A stretch of DNA of 64,000 nt, from NCBI RefSeq assembly GCF_006159205.1, contig NZ_CP040812.1:310001-374000 (forward strand), in the 5' to 3' direction. Position 1 is the first letter of the stretch. Each line of letters begins with the position of its first letter. The translations under genes and the position numbers were made by a program. Below are positions 25,296 to 33,872 of the stretch, one piece after another. The notes beneath the pieces are model-generated. The model worked only from the letters and a program-made list of their open reading frames with translations. It searched no databases and was not told the origin of the DNA. The stretch comes from Antarcticibacterium flavum (lineage in GTDB: Bacteria; Bacteroidota; Bacteroidia; Flavobacteriales; Flavobacteriaceae).

Positions 25296-27199
25296 TAAAG
25301 CTCAGGTTTCCATTCGGTATGAAAAAAGTCTCCGCGCGGTTTATCAGTTCGTTCATAAGTATGTGCCCCAAAATAATCCCGTTGCGCCTGGATCATATTG
25401 GCAGAAGATTGCCCGGAGGTGTATCCCAGGAAATAAATTTGTGCCGCAAGGAGAACCGGCATAGGAAATCCCATTTCTATTGCCTCCCGGGCAACAAGTC
25501 TATGAGCCCCTCTATAATCCTTAAGTCGCTGAACAATTTTTGGGTGAAGCAGCAGATTTTCATCTGGAACCTCCCTGAAGATCTTTATAAGTTCCTCCAT
25601 AAAGGCAGAGCGTATGATACACCCGTTGGTCCAGATCCTCGAGATTTCTGAAAGATTTAAATTCCAGTCATATTCTTTGGAAGCTGCAGATAATAAGCTG
25701 AAGCCTATAGCGTGATTAATAATACTCGCGCTTTTGTATGCAGAAAACAGGTCGGAAAAATTCTGTTGCTGTGTCTTTTTTTCTGCTGAAGGATTGTGAT
25801 ACAGCCAGGCAGCCTTTTCCCGCTCTTCTTTTATAGCTGAAATATTTCGAGCCATCACCGCCGCTGTAATTGTATCAAAAGGAACTCCCAGTTCCAGGGC
25901 AGCATTGGTAGACCAGCCGCCGGTACCTTTTTGTTTGGCTGCATCCAGGATCTTGTCAATAAGGAAACCCTCTTCTTCTTTTTTAAGAAGTATATCGGCT
26001 GAAATTTCCAGAAGATAACTCCTCATCTCCTTATTCCAGTCGACGAAAATTGCCGAAATCTTTTCAGGAGTGAAATTATAGGCGAACCTGAAATAATGGT
26101 AGAATTCGGCTATCAATTGCATTTCCCCGTATTCGATCCCGTTATGGAGCATTTTTATGAAGTGGCCGGAACCTTCAGGTCCTGTGTAGGCACAACACGC
26201 ATCTCCCTTGCGGTCCCGGGCGGCGATCATTTCCAGGTATTTCCCTGCCCGGTCATAAGCTTTTTTGGATCCTCCCGGCATAATGGAAGGGCCTTTTTTT
26301 GCTCCTTCCTCTCCCCCTGAAATTCCTGCTCCCAGGAAGAGAATCCCTTTCTTCAAAAGCTCCTTTTCACGACGGGAGGTGTCTTTGTAATGGGAGTTCC
26401 CGCCGTCTATTATCAGGTCCTCTTCTTCAAGGAAAGGCAGAAGCCCGTCTATGACAATATCCACTGTCTTCCCCGCATTTACCATTAAAAGGATATTCCT
26501 GGGCCTGCTTAGGGATTTTACGAAAGATGAGAGATCATCAAACCACGGAAAGCTAAAATCACCTGCATATTCTGCTGCAAAATTCTTGGCAATATCCACC
26601 TCCAGTTTTTCCACGTGGCGGTTAAAGACAGCGACATGAACTCCTTTTGAAGCCATATTTACTGCCAGGCTTTTCCCCATTACTCCCAGGCCAAGTAATC
26701 CAATTTCGGGTTTTTCCTTCTTAACCTCCTGCATGATCTCTTCCAGGATATTTTCTTCGGGTTTATCTACATTTATATGCAGACCATATTCCGGCGTCTC
26801 CAAAGTTTCATATTGGGACTGCAAGAGAGAGGGCTTGAAATAATGTCCGCTGCGGTTAGAGAGCCTTTGCAGAATCACCTCATAATCTGAATGTAAAAAG
26901 ATCCATTGCAACTCTTTTTCAGGGATTGTTTGTAGTTGTCGGCGATACTTTTCTTTAAGGGCAGAGCAAGCCAGGACCGCTCCCCCATTGGCATTCCATT
27001 CCTGGATTTTCTCAGCCAGGGTTTCCAGCCAGGTGGCGCGGTCTTCATCATTTAAAGGATTCCCGGCTGCCATTTTTTCTACATTCTCCCTGGGGTGAAA
27101 ATCATCGGCATCATAGAAAGGCAAATCCAGGCGGGCAGAGAGCAACAACCCAATTGTTGTTTTACCCACCCCTGAAACTCCGCTTAAAATATAGACCAT
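25295..27199 (-). CDS. Fused gluconokinase and 6-phosphogluconate dehydrogenase
   Basis: A 634-residue bifunctional enzyme. Residues 1-155 are a gluconokinase of the GntK type with P-loop GVSGVGKT (7-14) and CSALKEKYRRQL. Residues 165-634 form a decarboxylating 6-phosphogluconate dehydrogenase: NADP motif GLGVMG at 170-175, GAGISGGEEGAKKGPSIMPG and the substrate-binding HNGIEYGEMQ. One protein would therefore convert gluconate to ribulose-5-phosphate with ATP and NADP+, and the coupled GntP gene brings in the substrate. The usual Entner-Doudoroff branch enzymes are not seen here. Confidence 0.93.
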   Translation of the reverse strand: MVYILSGVSGVGKTTIGLLLSARLDLPFYDADDFHPRENVEKMAAGNPLNDEDRATWLETLAEKIQEWNANGGAVLACSALKEKYRRQLQTIPEKELQWIFLHSDYEVILQRLSNRSGHYFKPSLLQSQYETLETPEYGLHINVDKPEENILEEIMQEVKKEKPEIGLLGLGVMGKSLAVNMASKGVHVAVFNRHVEKLEVDIAKNFAAEYAGDFSFPWFDDLSSFVKSLSRPRNILLMVNAGKTVDIVIDGLLPFLEEEDLIIDGGNSHYKDTSRREKELLKKGILFLGAGISGGEEGAKKGPSIMPGGSKKAYDRAGKYLEMIAARDRKGDACCAYTGPEGSGHFIKMLHNGIEYGEMQLIAEFYHYFRFAYNFTPEKISAIFVDWNKEMRSYLLEISADILLKKEEEGFLIDKILDAAKQKGTGGWSTNAALELGVPFDTITAAVMARNISAIKEEREKAAWLYHNPSAEKKTQQQNFSDLFSAYKSASIINHAIGFSLLSAASKEYDWNLNLSEISRIWTNGCIIRSAFMEELIKIFREVPDENLLLHPKIVQRLKDYRGAHRLVAREAIEMGFPMPVLLAAQIYFLGYTSGQSSANMIQAQRDYFGAHTYERTDKPRGDFFHTEWKPEL

Positions 27200-27316
27200 A
27201 GGTGCTAAAAATTGAATTGGTTTTCAAGATAGGATATTTTAGGGAAAATGGATCTTGATAGATAGAGCTACTTAGTTAATGGATGATTTGGAGTTTACAC
27301 TTTCACCTGCAGAGGA

Positions 27317-27844
27317 TTAATTTTCTGAGGTGAGGTCGTATTCAATTTTCGTGATGCGGAATTCCTGTACTGCAGGCCCTCTTTTAAATTCTGCGACCTC
27401 TCCCATTTTTTTTCCGGTAAGGGCACGGGCAAGGGGAGCCACAAATGCTATTTTGTGTAATTTTATATCGGCCTCATCAACTCCTACCAGTTGGAACCTG
27501 TTAACCGTACCTATTTGCTCCCCCGCAATAACTTCAAAAGTTACCGTAGCCCCAAACCGCACTTCATCCAAAGGCTGCTCGGCAGGATCCAGGACGCGGG
27601 CAGAGTTTAGGCGCTCATTAAGAAGATTGAGTTTTCCCGTTAAGACTGCCCGGGTATGGCGCTTTTCTTTTTCGTCTTCAATATTAAGATTGGACAACTG
27701 GTTCTCAAGCTGTTTTCTTTCTGCCTGTAATTGCTCATACCCTGCAGGGGTGACATAATTAATTACCCCCGGTGGCAACGCTGCACGTGGTGGTATAAAT
27801 GGTGCCTCTTCCTGGTCATCCTCTTTAACAAATCCTCTGCTCAT
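27317..27844 (-). CDS. GreA/GreB-family transcript cleavage factor
   Basis: A 175-residue protein. A 35-residue Pro-rich extension comes first, then the N-terminal coiled coil (TPAGYEQLQAERKQLENQL, with a basic tip region) and the C-terminal FKBP-like domain (FQLVGVDEADIKLHKIAFVA, GKKMGEVAEF). This resembles GreB and its relatives that rescue backtracked RNA polymerase. The start codon follows the stop of a possible small membrane gene by one base, so both may be on one transcript. Confidence 0.85.
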   Translation of the reverse strand: MSRGFVKEDDQEEAPFIPPRAALPPGVINYVTPAGYEQLQAERKQLENQLSNLNIEDEKEKRHTRAVLTGKLNLLNERLNSARVLDPAEQPLDEVRFGATVTFEVIAGEQIGTVNRFQLVGVDEADIKLHKIAFVAPLARALTGKKMGEVAEFKRGPAVQEFRITKIEYDLTSEN

Positions 27845-27845
27845 A

Positions 27846-28082
27846 CTATCTTTTTCTCCAAATTAGGAAATCTCCACGCAATCGCATGCGGTTTAAGAAA
27901 TTTTTAGGTCCAAAGAGGACTGGAAGAAACGATAATCCTACTACAAAGTATGTATTGGCAGTAGCACCGGCATCAATAGCATAATAAAAGGTTAAAGTGG
28001 TGCAGAAATTTATGTATCCGCTTAAAACTTGTAAATTTAGAATCAGGTTAAAATGCTTCCGGGTGTTTTGCAACCTAAGCAC
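27846..28082 (-). pseudogene. Small two-helix membrane protein, uncertain or 5'-truncated
   Basis: The frame from a GTG at 28082 encodes 78 residues with two likely membrane segments (YINFCTTLTFYYAIDAG, YFVVGLSFLPVLFG). It ends one base before the GreA/B start, which suggests it is translated. The only nearby ATG (about 28108-28110) reads Met-Ile-Asn-Phe and then a stop in another frame, so a frameshift or a lost start may have damaged the 5' end. I rate this as possibly a degraded gene; if intact, it uses GTG. Confidence 0.35.
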
Positions 28083-28136
28083 AAATCCCTGAAAATCAGA
28101 AATTAATCATAGTTTAAATATATTATATTCCCTCGA

Positions 28137-28766
28137 ATGGCATTCAATTTCTTAAAAGGTTTAAGTAGATCTGGGTTGCTTTCTGAGACCTATGATCATT
28201 GTATTGGGCTGCTGGAGAATAGTCGTTGTAAATCGCTGCCGTTTCACAGTGTGGAGCATACCAAAGAGGTGTACCGCTATTCCAAGACTATAGCACAGTA
28301 TGAGGAGGTCTATGGATCTGAGCTTGATCCAATCCTTATTGCTGCTCTCTTCCACGATACCGGGATGGCTGAAACTTATGCCGACCATGAAGAGCAAAGC
28401 GTTATTTATGCCAGGGATTATTTAAAACAGGCAGGTTATCCAGAGGCGAAGATCAATATAGTGACAGATTGTATCATGGCTACCAAACTTCCTCAAAGAC
28501 CTAAATCCAAAGCAGAAAAGATCATATGTGATGCCGATTTTTATCACCTGGGAATTGAAAGCTATCTCTTCAGGAACGAAAGATTACGGGCAGAATGGGA
28601 AGATTTTTTCAACCGTACTTATACCGATGAGGAGTGGTATAAACTCAATATGGATTTCCTGAAAAAGCAAAATTATCATACCTGGTTTGGTAAAACCGTA
28701 CTTAAGAATCGTAAGGATATGAACTATAAGGTTCTTGAGGAAAGGCATAAAAAATATAAGGTATAA
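28137..28766 (+). CDS. HD-domain phosphohydrolase
   Basis: A 209-residue protein of the HD superfamily. The metal ligands show as LPFHSVEHTKEVYRY (His), AALFHDTGMAETY (HD pair) and ICDADFYHLG (Asp). The family cleaves phosphate esters such as nucleotides; the narrow group cannot be stated. It is divergent to the small membrane frame at 27846-28082. Confidence 0.85.
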   Translation: MAFNFLKGLSRSGLLSETYDHCIGLLENSRCKSLPFHSVEHTKEVYRYSKTIAQYEEVYGSELDPILIAALFHDTGMAETYADHEEQSVIYARDYLKQAGYPEAKINIVTDCIMATKLPQRPKSKAEKIICDADFYHLGIESYLFRNERLRAEWEDFFNRTYTDEEWYKLNMDFLKKQNYHTWFGKTVLKNRKDMNYKVLEERHKKYKV

Positions 28767-28770
28767 ACCC

Positions 28771-28945
28771 GTGGTTACAGTTAAAGAATCTGGCCCGCAG
28801 CTATTGGAAATTAGAAGTTGCTTTATTTCTGAATGCCACTAATATCCTCACACTTCGACAAAACATAGTGTTCCTAAACTAATTTGGACTAAAATCACCC
28901 CGGTCCCCCAGACTATGCATAGGATCAGGTGAGAAAAATTGTACT
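28771..28945 (+). mobile_element. Degenerate MITE-like element, copy 5
   Basis: GTGGTTACAGTTAAAGAATC and TGGCCCGCAG align with the right-end block of the family (GTTGTCCGGTTAAAGAGTC and TGGACCGCTTG), and GTGTTCCTAAACTAATTTGG with the internal TCCTAAACTATTTTAG block, but order and spacing are altered. No terminal repeat or duplication is visible. I call it an eroded copy between the HD and glycosyltransferase genes. Confidence 0.5.
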
Positions 28946-29041
28946 TTATTTCACTCAAACAGCAATGGTTCCAGCTTTGATTTTATAACTTCAATTGGTT
29001 TGTCAACTTCGTTATTTAAAGGTAATTTTATCCAAAAAAAA

Positions 29042-30304
29042 ATGACAAAGGCCCTGGTAATTGGATACGTATGGCCTGAGCCGGGATCATCGGCCGCAGG
29101 AACAAGAATGATGCAGCTACTGGAATATTTTCAGCATCAGGATTATTCAATAACCTTCGCCACTACTGCCACTCCTACTCCTTACAGTGAGGACCTCGAA
29201 TCATACGGTATAAGAGTTAAAAAAATCGAACTCAACAGTCATTCATTTAATAAATTTGTAGAAGAACTCGCCCCTTCAATAGTTGTATATGACCGGTACA
29301 TGATGGAGGAGCAGTTTGGCTGGCGGGTTAGCCAAAGTTGTCCATACGCCTTAACCATTTTGGATACTGAAGACCTGCACTTCCTTAGGAAATTTCGTGA
29401 AGAAAGGTTGAAAGATCCTTTAATACCTCTATCGGCATTGAGAAATTCTGATCTTGCCCGCAGAGAGATCGCCAGTATCTATCGTTGTGACCTCAGTTTA
29501 ATTATTTCTGAAGCTGAAGTAGATCTACTGTCGAATGAATTTGGTGTTCCCAAAAACCTCCTTTTATATTTACCATTTATGCAGAAGCAATTTGCTTCAG
29601 AAGAGATACAACAACTTCTAGATTTTGAAGAAAGAAAGAACTTTATAAGTATTGGGAATTTTAAACACGCTCCAAATGTGGATGCAGTGTATTACCTTAA
29701 GAATAAAATTTGGCCTTTGATCCATAAAGAACTTCCTGAGGCACAAATGCACATTTATGGTGCCTACCCTTCTCCAGGCATTTTAAAACTTAATGACCCC
29801 GGCCAAAACTTCCTGGTAAAAGGGCGTGTCCGGGACGCTGCAGAGGTTGTAAAAAAAGCAAGAGTAAGTCTTGCCCCACTTAGGTTTGGAGCAGGACTTA
29901 AAGGAAAACTTACCGAAGCTATGACCTGTGGCACCCCGGTTGTCACCACAGAGGCCGGAGCAGAAGGAATGGGTAGTAGCTACCTTGAGAGGATTCACAC
30001 AGCCTCAACACCGGAGGCTTTTGCAGCAAAAGCTATTACACTTTACACAGCAAAAGAGAAATGGAATGAGGCTGTAAGAAATGGATTTACTTTGGTAAAT
30101 AACCTATTTAATAAGGAGCAGCATCACGAGACCTTAACGGCAAGGATTAAAACCATCATGGGTAATCTTGAAAAGCACCGAAATGATAATTTTACAGGAT
30201 CCATGCTAAAGCACCATTATTCGAAAAGTACTTACTTTTTATCAAAATATATAGAGCTAAAAAATGAGCTCGAGAAACTCCAAAAATTAAAAAACCACCT
30301 CTAA
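29042..30304 (+). CDS. GT4-like glycosyltransferase
   Basis: A 420-residue glycosyltransferase of GT-B fold. The N-terminal domain starts TKALVIGYVWPEPGSSAAGT, the C-terminal donor-binding domain carries SLAPLRFGAGLKGKLTEAM and CGTPVVTTEAGAEGMG, where the Glu of the E-x7-E-like motif sits. ATG at 29042 is chosen because the frame upstream starts with unrelated residues. Its acceptor is unknown; it is isolated from other envelope sugar genes. A terminator-like hairpin overlaps its stop codon. Confidence 0.83.
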   Translation: MTKALVIGYVWPEPGSSAAGTRMMQLLEYFQHQDYSITFATTATPTPYSEDLESYGIRVKKIELNSHSFNKFVEELAPSIVVYDRYMMEEQFGWRVSQSCPYALTILDTEDLHFLRKFREERLKDPLIPLSALRNSDLARREIASIYRCDLSLIISEAEVDLLSNEFGVPKNLLLYLPFMQKQFASEEIQQLLDFEERKNFISIGNFKHAPNVDAVYYLKNKIWPLIHKELPEAQMHIYGAYPSPGILKLNDPGQNFLVKGRVRDAAEVVKKARVSLAPLRFGAGLKGKLTEAMTCGTPVVTTEAGAEGMGSSYLERIHTASTPEAFAAKAITLYTAKEKWNEAVRNGFTLVNNLFNKEQHHETLTARIKTIMGNLEKHRNDNFTGSMLKHHYSKSTYFLSKYIELKNELEKLQKLKNHL

Positions 30305-30321
30305 AAGCAAAAGAGGTGGTT
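30293..30321 (-). terminator. Terminator of the aspartate kinase gene
   Basis: AACCACCTCT and AGAGGTGGTT pair across a 9-base loop. On the minus strand a T-rich tract follows, so it ends transcription from the aspartate kinase; for the plus-strand gene it has no T-tract. Confidence 0.65.
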
Positions 30322-30352
30322 CCAAACAAACAAAAAACAGATGTACAGCATT

Positions 30353-31684
30353 TTAAGCCATTGCTGCGTGGCTTGGGATCTTAAATAACTTGGTGTGCAG
30401 GGCACGCAAGGTTTTCACTTTATTCTCTGTAGCAACCAGGAGAGACACATTATTAATACTCCCGCCATAGGAGATCATCCTCACAGGGATATCCTGTAAC
30501 ACCTCAAAAAGCCTTGCGGTATTATTCTCCTCTATAAGTCCTTCCCCTACCACACATATTATGCTGTGGTCGGTCTCAACAGTGATCTCTCCATATGCCT
30601 TAAGATTTTCCAGGATCGCCTCAAGATTTCGGTTTTCATCTATGGTAAGGGAAATAGCAATTTCTGAGGTGGTGATCATATCAATAGCCGTTTCATGAGT
30701 GTCAAAAACTTCAAAGATCCTTTTAAGAAATCCATGAGCCATCAACATCCTGTTGGATTTAATTTTTATTGCCGTAATCCCGTCCTTGGCTGAAATTGCT
30801 TTAAGCCCCCTGCTTTTTACCTGGTTGGAAATCATGGTCCCCTGTGCTTCAGGAGTAAAGGTATTTTTTAAGTAAATAGGAATGTTCCTGTCAATTACGG
30901 GAGATACGGTTTGTGGGTGAAGGATCTTGGCACCAAAATAGGCAAGTTCTGCAGCTTCCTCAAAAGACAGGTGTGAAAGTGGATGGGTATGCTCCACATA
31001 ACGCGGATCATTGTTGTGAAAACCATCAATATCTGTCCATATCTGGATCTCCTCTGCATTTACAGCTGCTCCAAGAATGGTAGCAGTAAAATCGCTACCA
31101 CCTCGCTTAAGAGTATTTATTCGGTTGAATTTATCTGTTCGTACAAAACCCTGGGTAATGTATACCTGGGCTGTGGGTTTTGTTTTAAGATATTGGTCCA
31201 GCAGTCTTCCTACCCTGTCTGTATCTGGATTTTCAAGGTTTGGTACCTGCATGAATTTTTTAGCTTCCAGCAGGGTATTATTTATTCCCTCTGCCTCAAA
31301 ATATTCTGAGACTATATAGGTAGAGACGCTCTCTCCAAAAGTAAGGATCCTGGCCTCTGCATTCTCTGAGGATTCCTGCCTAAGAATATCTGTGAATTGC
31401 TCAAATAATCTATTAACCTGTTCTTTAATCCTGGAATTGTCATTGGGAAGTAAATCTTCTACAAGCTTAAGATGTTTGTACTTTATTTCCTCAATAAGTC
31501 TTGTGGCTTCAGTAATTTGATTATTCCTGAAGTGGTCACTTATTTGTACCAAATGATTTGTCACCCCAGACATTGCTGAAAGTACTAAAAGCCTTTCCCC
31601 TTCTATCCCGGTAACAATATTCTTAACGTTCCTTATACTTGCAGCAGATCCAACAGATGTTCCACCAAACTTCAACACTTTCAT
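30353..31684 (-). CDS. Aspartate kinase
   Basis: A 443-residue enzyme for the first step of aspartate-family amino acid synthesis (Lys, Thr, Met). The kinase domain begins MKVLKFGGTSVGSAASIRNV, contains LTFGESVSTYIVSEYF and KRGGSDFTATILGAA, and the C-terminal part holds ACT-type regulatory repeats (TAIKIKSNRMLMAHG, ISLTIDENRNLEAILE). Such ACT domains bind lysine or threonine as feedback inhibitor. It is divergent to an ACT-like protein gene 99 bp away. Confidence 0.92.
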   Translation of the reverse strand: MKVLKFGGTSVGSAASIRNVKNIVTGIEGERLLVLSAMSGVTNHLVQISDHFRNNQITEATRLIEEIKYKHLKLVEDLLPNDNSRIKEQVNRLFEQFTDILRQESSENAEARILTFGESVSTYIVSEYFEAEGINNTLLEAKKFMQVPNLENPDTDRVGRLLDQYLKTKPTAQVYITQGFVRTDKFNRINTLKRGGSDFTATILGAAVNAEEIQIWTDIDGFHNNDPRYVEHTHPLSHLSFEEAAELAYFGAKILHPQTVSPVIDRNIPIYLKNTFTPEAQGTMISNQVKSRGLKAISAKDGITAIKIKSNRMLMAHGFLKRIFEVFDTHETAIDMITTSEIAISLTIDENRNLEAILENLKAYGEITVETDHSIICVVGEGLIEENNTARLFEVLQDIPVRMISYGGSINNVSLLVATENKVKTLRALHTKLFKIPSHAAMA

Positions 31685-31752
31685 TGCTCAAAAATTAAAG
31701 TGCATAATTACTCAAAGATTGGTTTCAGAAAAAAAACACGCCAAAATTTATA

Positions 31753-31760
31753 TACATTTG
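31753..31760 (+). promoter_or_regulatory. -7 promoter box of the ACT-like protein gene
   Basis: TACATTTG is an exact TAnnTTTG element 23 bp ahead of the ATG at 31784, so the transcript would start with a short leader. A clear -33 element was not found. Confidence 0.55.
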
Positions 31761-31783
31761 CACAAAATGTACATTATTTAACA

Positions 31784-32431
31784 ATGAACACTATAACCTC
31801 GGTGGTACACAATATTTTACGGCACCAGCCCTTTCTTGATGATGCACTGGCCAAAGACCTTATAAATTTTAGTGCGCTTGCTGCCCACCTGCAGCCCGAT
31901 GTGGAAAAAGAGCTTAGGAAACCTGTACAACAAGGATCCATTATTATGGCCCTGCGCAGGTATGCACCGAAGAAGAATTTGCTGAAAAATACAAGTTTCA
32001 GGGAAATGGGAGATATCGTAGTGCGCTCCGGTATTACAGAATATACCTATCTTAATTCCAAAACTATCCTTTCCAGCCAGGCAAAGCTACTTAACATAGT
32101 GAAGGATGAACTGGGTGTATATCTTAATTATTCAAGTAATTACCAGGAAAGTAATATCCTTGTCTCGGCTGAATTAAAAGAGACGGTTGCCGCATGTTTT
32201 GAGGATGAGATCCTGGTATCTGTAAAAAGCGAGTTATCCAGTTTAACAATAGCACTTCCCAAGAATAGTGCAAAATCGGTGGGATTATACTTCTATATAT
32301 TTAAACTACTGGCCTATGAGGGAATTCCAGTATTTGAAATGATCTCAACATCCAACTACTTTGCCCTGTTTCTGGAGAAAGAATATGTGAACCAGGCATT
32401 CCTATTGCTTAATGAAATAAAAATCTCCTAA
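31784..32431 (+). CDS. ACT-domain-like regulatory protein
   Basis: A 215-residue cytoplasmic protein. ATG at 31784 (MNTITSVVHN) is preferred to the frame's upstream start, because a promoter lies between. The second half looks like an ACT pair: SELKETVAACFEDEILVSV-like region and VGLYFYIFKLLAYEGIPVFE, then ISTSNYFALFLEKEYVNQAF. Similar unnamed proteins accompany aspartate kinase in flavobacteria, so a role in sensing amino acids is inferred from context only. Confidence 0.6.
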   Translation: MNTITSVVHNILRHQPFLDDALAKDLINFSALAAHLQPDVEKELRKPVQQGSIIMALRRYAPKKNLLKNTSFREMGDIVVRSGITEYTYLNSKTILSSQAKLLNIVKDELGVYLNYSSNYQESNILVSAELKETVAACFEDEILVSVKSELSSLTIALPKNSAKSVGLYFYIFKLLAYEGIPVFEMISTSNYFALFLEKEYVNQAFLLLNEIKIS

Positions 32432-32433
32432 GC

Positions 32434-32586
32434 CTACCAGTAATCAAAATAAACCCCGGTCATGGCTACAGCTGTGGCGAGGATAATGAGAACTATTATT
32501 ATGAATGTAGCCCCAAACCTGGTTTTCTTATTGTCCTGTAAAATATAATCCTCAGATTCATTGTCGTCCCGATCTCTAATTTGCAT
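32434..32586 (-). CDS. 50-residue single-pass membrane protein
   Basis: A short frame with ATG at 32586 and TAG at 32434. The N-terminal 20 residues are charged (MQIRDRDDNESEDYILQDNK); a single hydrophobic helix IIIVLIILATAVAMTGVYF follows, ending FDYW. The stop lies three bases from the stop of the ACT-like gene. A compositional match to a small inner-membrane protein supports it, but no family is known to me. Confidence 0.6.
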   Translation of the reverse strand: MQIRDRDDNESEDYILQDNKKTRFGATFIIIVLIILATAVAMTGVYFDYW

Positions 32587-32696
32587 TTCTCTTTTTTAAG
32601 TTGAACGTAAAGTTAAAAAGTTAGCATTGAAATTATTATAAGGTAAACTTAAAATTAAAAATGGAATTGCAATTAGAAGCATTTGAAGTCTAAAAC

Positions 32697-32920
32697 CATT
32701 ATTATCCGTTGAAAGAATTTAGACCGCTTCCGCTGCTAGAATATAGAACCTGGACTAAAATCTACGTGAATAGAAAAAAACACTCTACTCAATTTTAAAA
32801 AGCGTGGTTTATCCTAAACTATTTTAGATTCATTACCACCCCAAAATTTGGGTTGATATTTCCTCTAGCCAAATTAATTAAAGCTTAAGGAAAACTTTAA
32901 TATTTTTAATTAGACACTGG
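32697..32920 (+). mobile_element. MITE-like element, copy 6 (degenerate)
   Basis: Starts CATTATTATCCGTTGAAAGA and contains TAGACCGCTTCCGCTGCTAG, AATATAGAACCTGGACTAAA, TAAACTATTTTAGATTC and ACCACCCC as in copy 1. The right end TTAATTAGACACTGG is a mutated terminal repeat. No flanking duplication is preserved. The 486-bp region between the small membrane gene and the next small gene is otherwise AT-rich, with no other feature. Confidence 0.7.
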
Positions 32921-33072
32921 TAATTTAAAAATTCCAAAAACTTTGCTCCTCCCAGGGGATTTTTTTAAAAGCCCAATTTTAATAAATCTTTAGCCCATTA
33001 AACTAAAGTTTTCCTAAACCTCCCGGTGGCACTGGTAGTTTCCATTATTTTTACCCTTAAACAATCTAAAAA

Positions 33073-33201
33073 ATGAAAAAGATATTGAGAGCACTTCTCG
33101 CTGGATGGGGAGCAAAGAAACTGGGTGGTGGCTGCGGCTGCATTGGAATTATTATAGTGTTTATAATTCTTTGGTATCTTCTTGGGGGAATTGGCCTGTA
33201 A
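33073..33201 (+). CDS. 42-residue Gly/Cys-containing membrane protein
   Basis: ATG at 33073 starts MKKILRALLAGWGAKKLGG, followed by GCGCIGIIIVFIILWYLLGG and a short tail. A single membrane helix with a Gly-Cys-Gly-Cys start fits a small inner-membrane protein of the type found in other Bacteroidota, but I know no function. The gene ends 5 bp before the end of the convergent membrane-protease gene. Confidence 0.6.
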   Translation: MKKILRALLAGWGAKKLGGGCGCIGIIIVFIILWYLLGGIGL

Positions 33202-33205
33202 AAAA

Positions 33206-33838
33206 TCAGGAAAAAAAATGTCCAAACCCAATCGTAAACATGATGAAGCCATAGATGTAATGTTCTATGCTCACATTAAGTAGGCTTTGGCTTTTGAGAT
33301 AATTAAAAATAAAGATCCAGCTCACAAGAAAAGTGGCAATTGGTGCTACCCAATTGCCATATATCCAATGGGTGAGCCCAAAAATGATCGCATTGCTAAG
33401 CATAAGCAAATACTTCTCGGGGACTATTTTTCTATACCTGTGAAAAAAGTAGACCCTGTAAGTCAATTCCTGAGGCAGGACAGAGGCTAATGGATACAGG
33501 AATAGGGTAATTACATAATTCTTGAAATTTTCCAAAGGATACTGGAAGAACAGGTCTGGAAAAATCCAAAAGGTAAACCATACCAGCAGGATCGAAATAA
33601 TAATGATCCTGGGCAAACTTTTCCTGAGATGCTTTTTATTTAACCTATATAAAGTTCTTTTATCAAAGTAAGGATCAATTCTAAGTATCAAAAAGAAAAA
33701 AGCAGCAATTAACAGTAAGGGAAGCACTTTTAACCAGCCATCCAGATAAGCTACGGCAATAAATGGTATGAACACGTAGAAGAACAGAAATTCAAGGACC
33801 ATATAGGCCGGGGAGAAATAGATTTTCTTTAAATACAT
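33206..33838 (-). CDS. CPBP-family membrane protein (possibly inactive protease)
   Basis: A 210-residue protein with about six to seven hydrophobic segments. The motif VLPQELTYRVYFFHRY fits the CPBP/abortive-infection motif EExxxR with the first Glu changed to Gln; the second motif FGLTHWIYG has the HW pair. Family members act as membrane proteases (Rce1 type) or in bacteriocin immunity. The Glu-to-Gln change could lower activity. Neighbouring PAP2 gene shares the strand 34 bp upstream. Confidence 0.7.
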   Translation of the reverse strand: MYLKKIYFSPAYMVLEFLFFYVFIPFIAVAYLDGWLKVLPLLLIAAFFFLILRIDPYFDKRTLYRLNKKHLRKSLPRIIIISILLVWFTFWIFPDLFFQYPLENFKNYVITLFLYPLASVLPQELTYRVYFFHRYRKIVPEKYLLMLSNAIIFGLTHWIYGNWVAPIATFLVSWIFIFNYLKSQSLLNVSIEHYIYGFIMFTIGFGHFFS

Positions 33839-33872
33839 ATCTTATGGTACAGCAACTGCTATTGTGTTTGTT

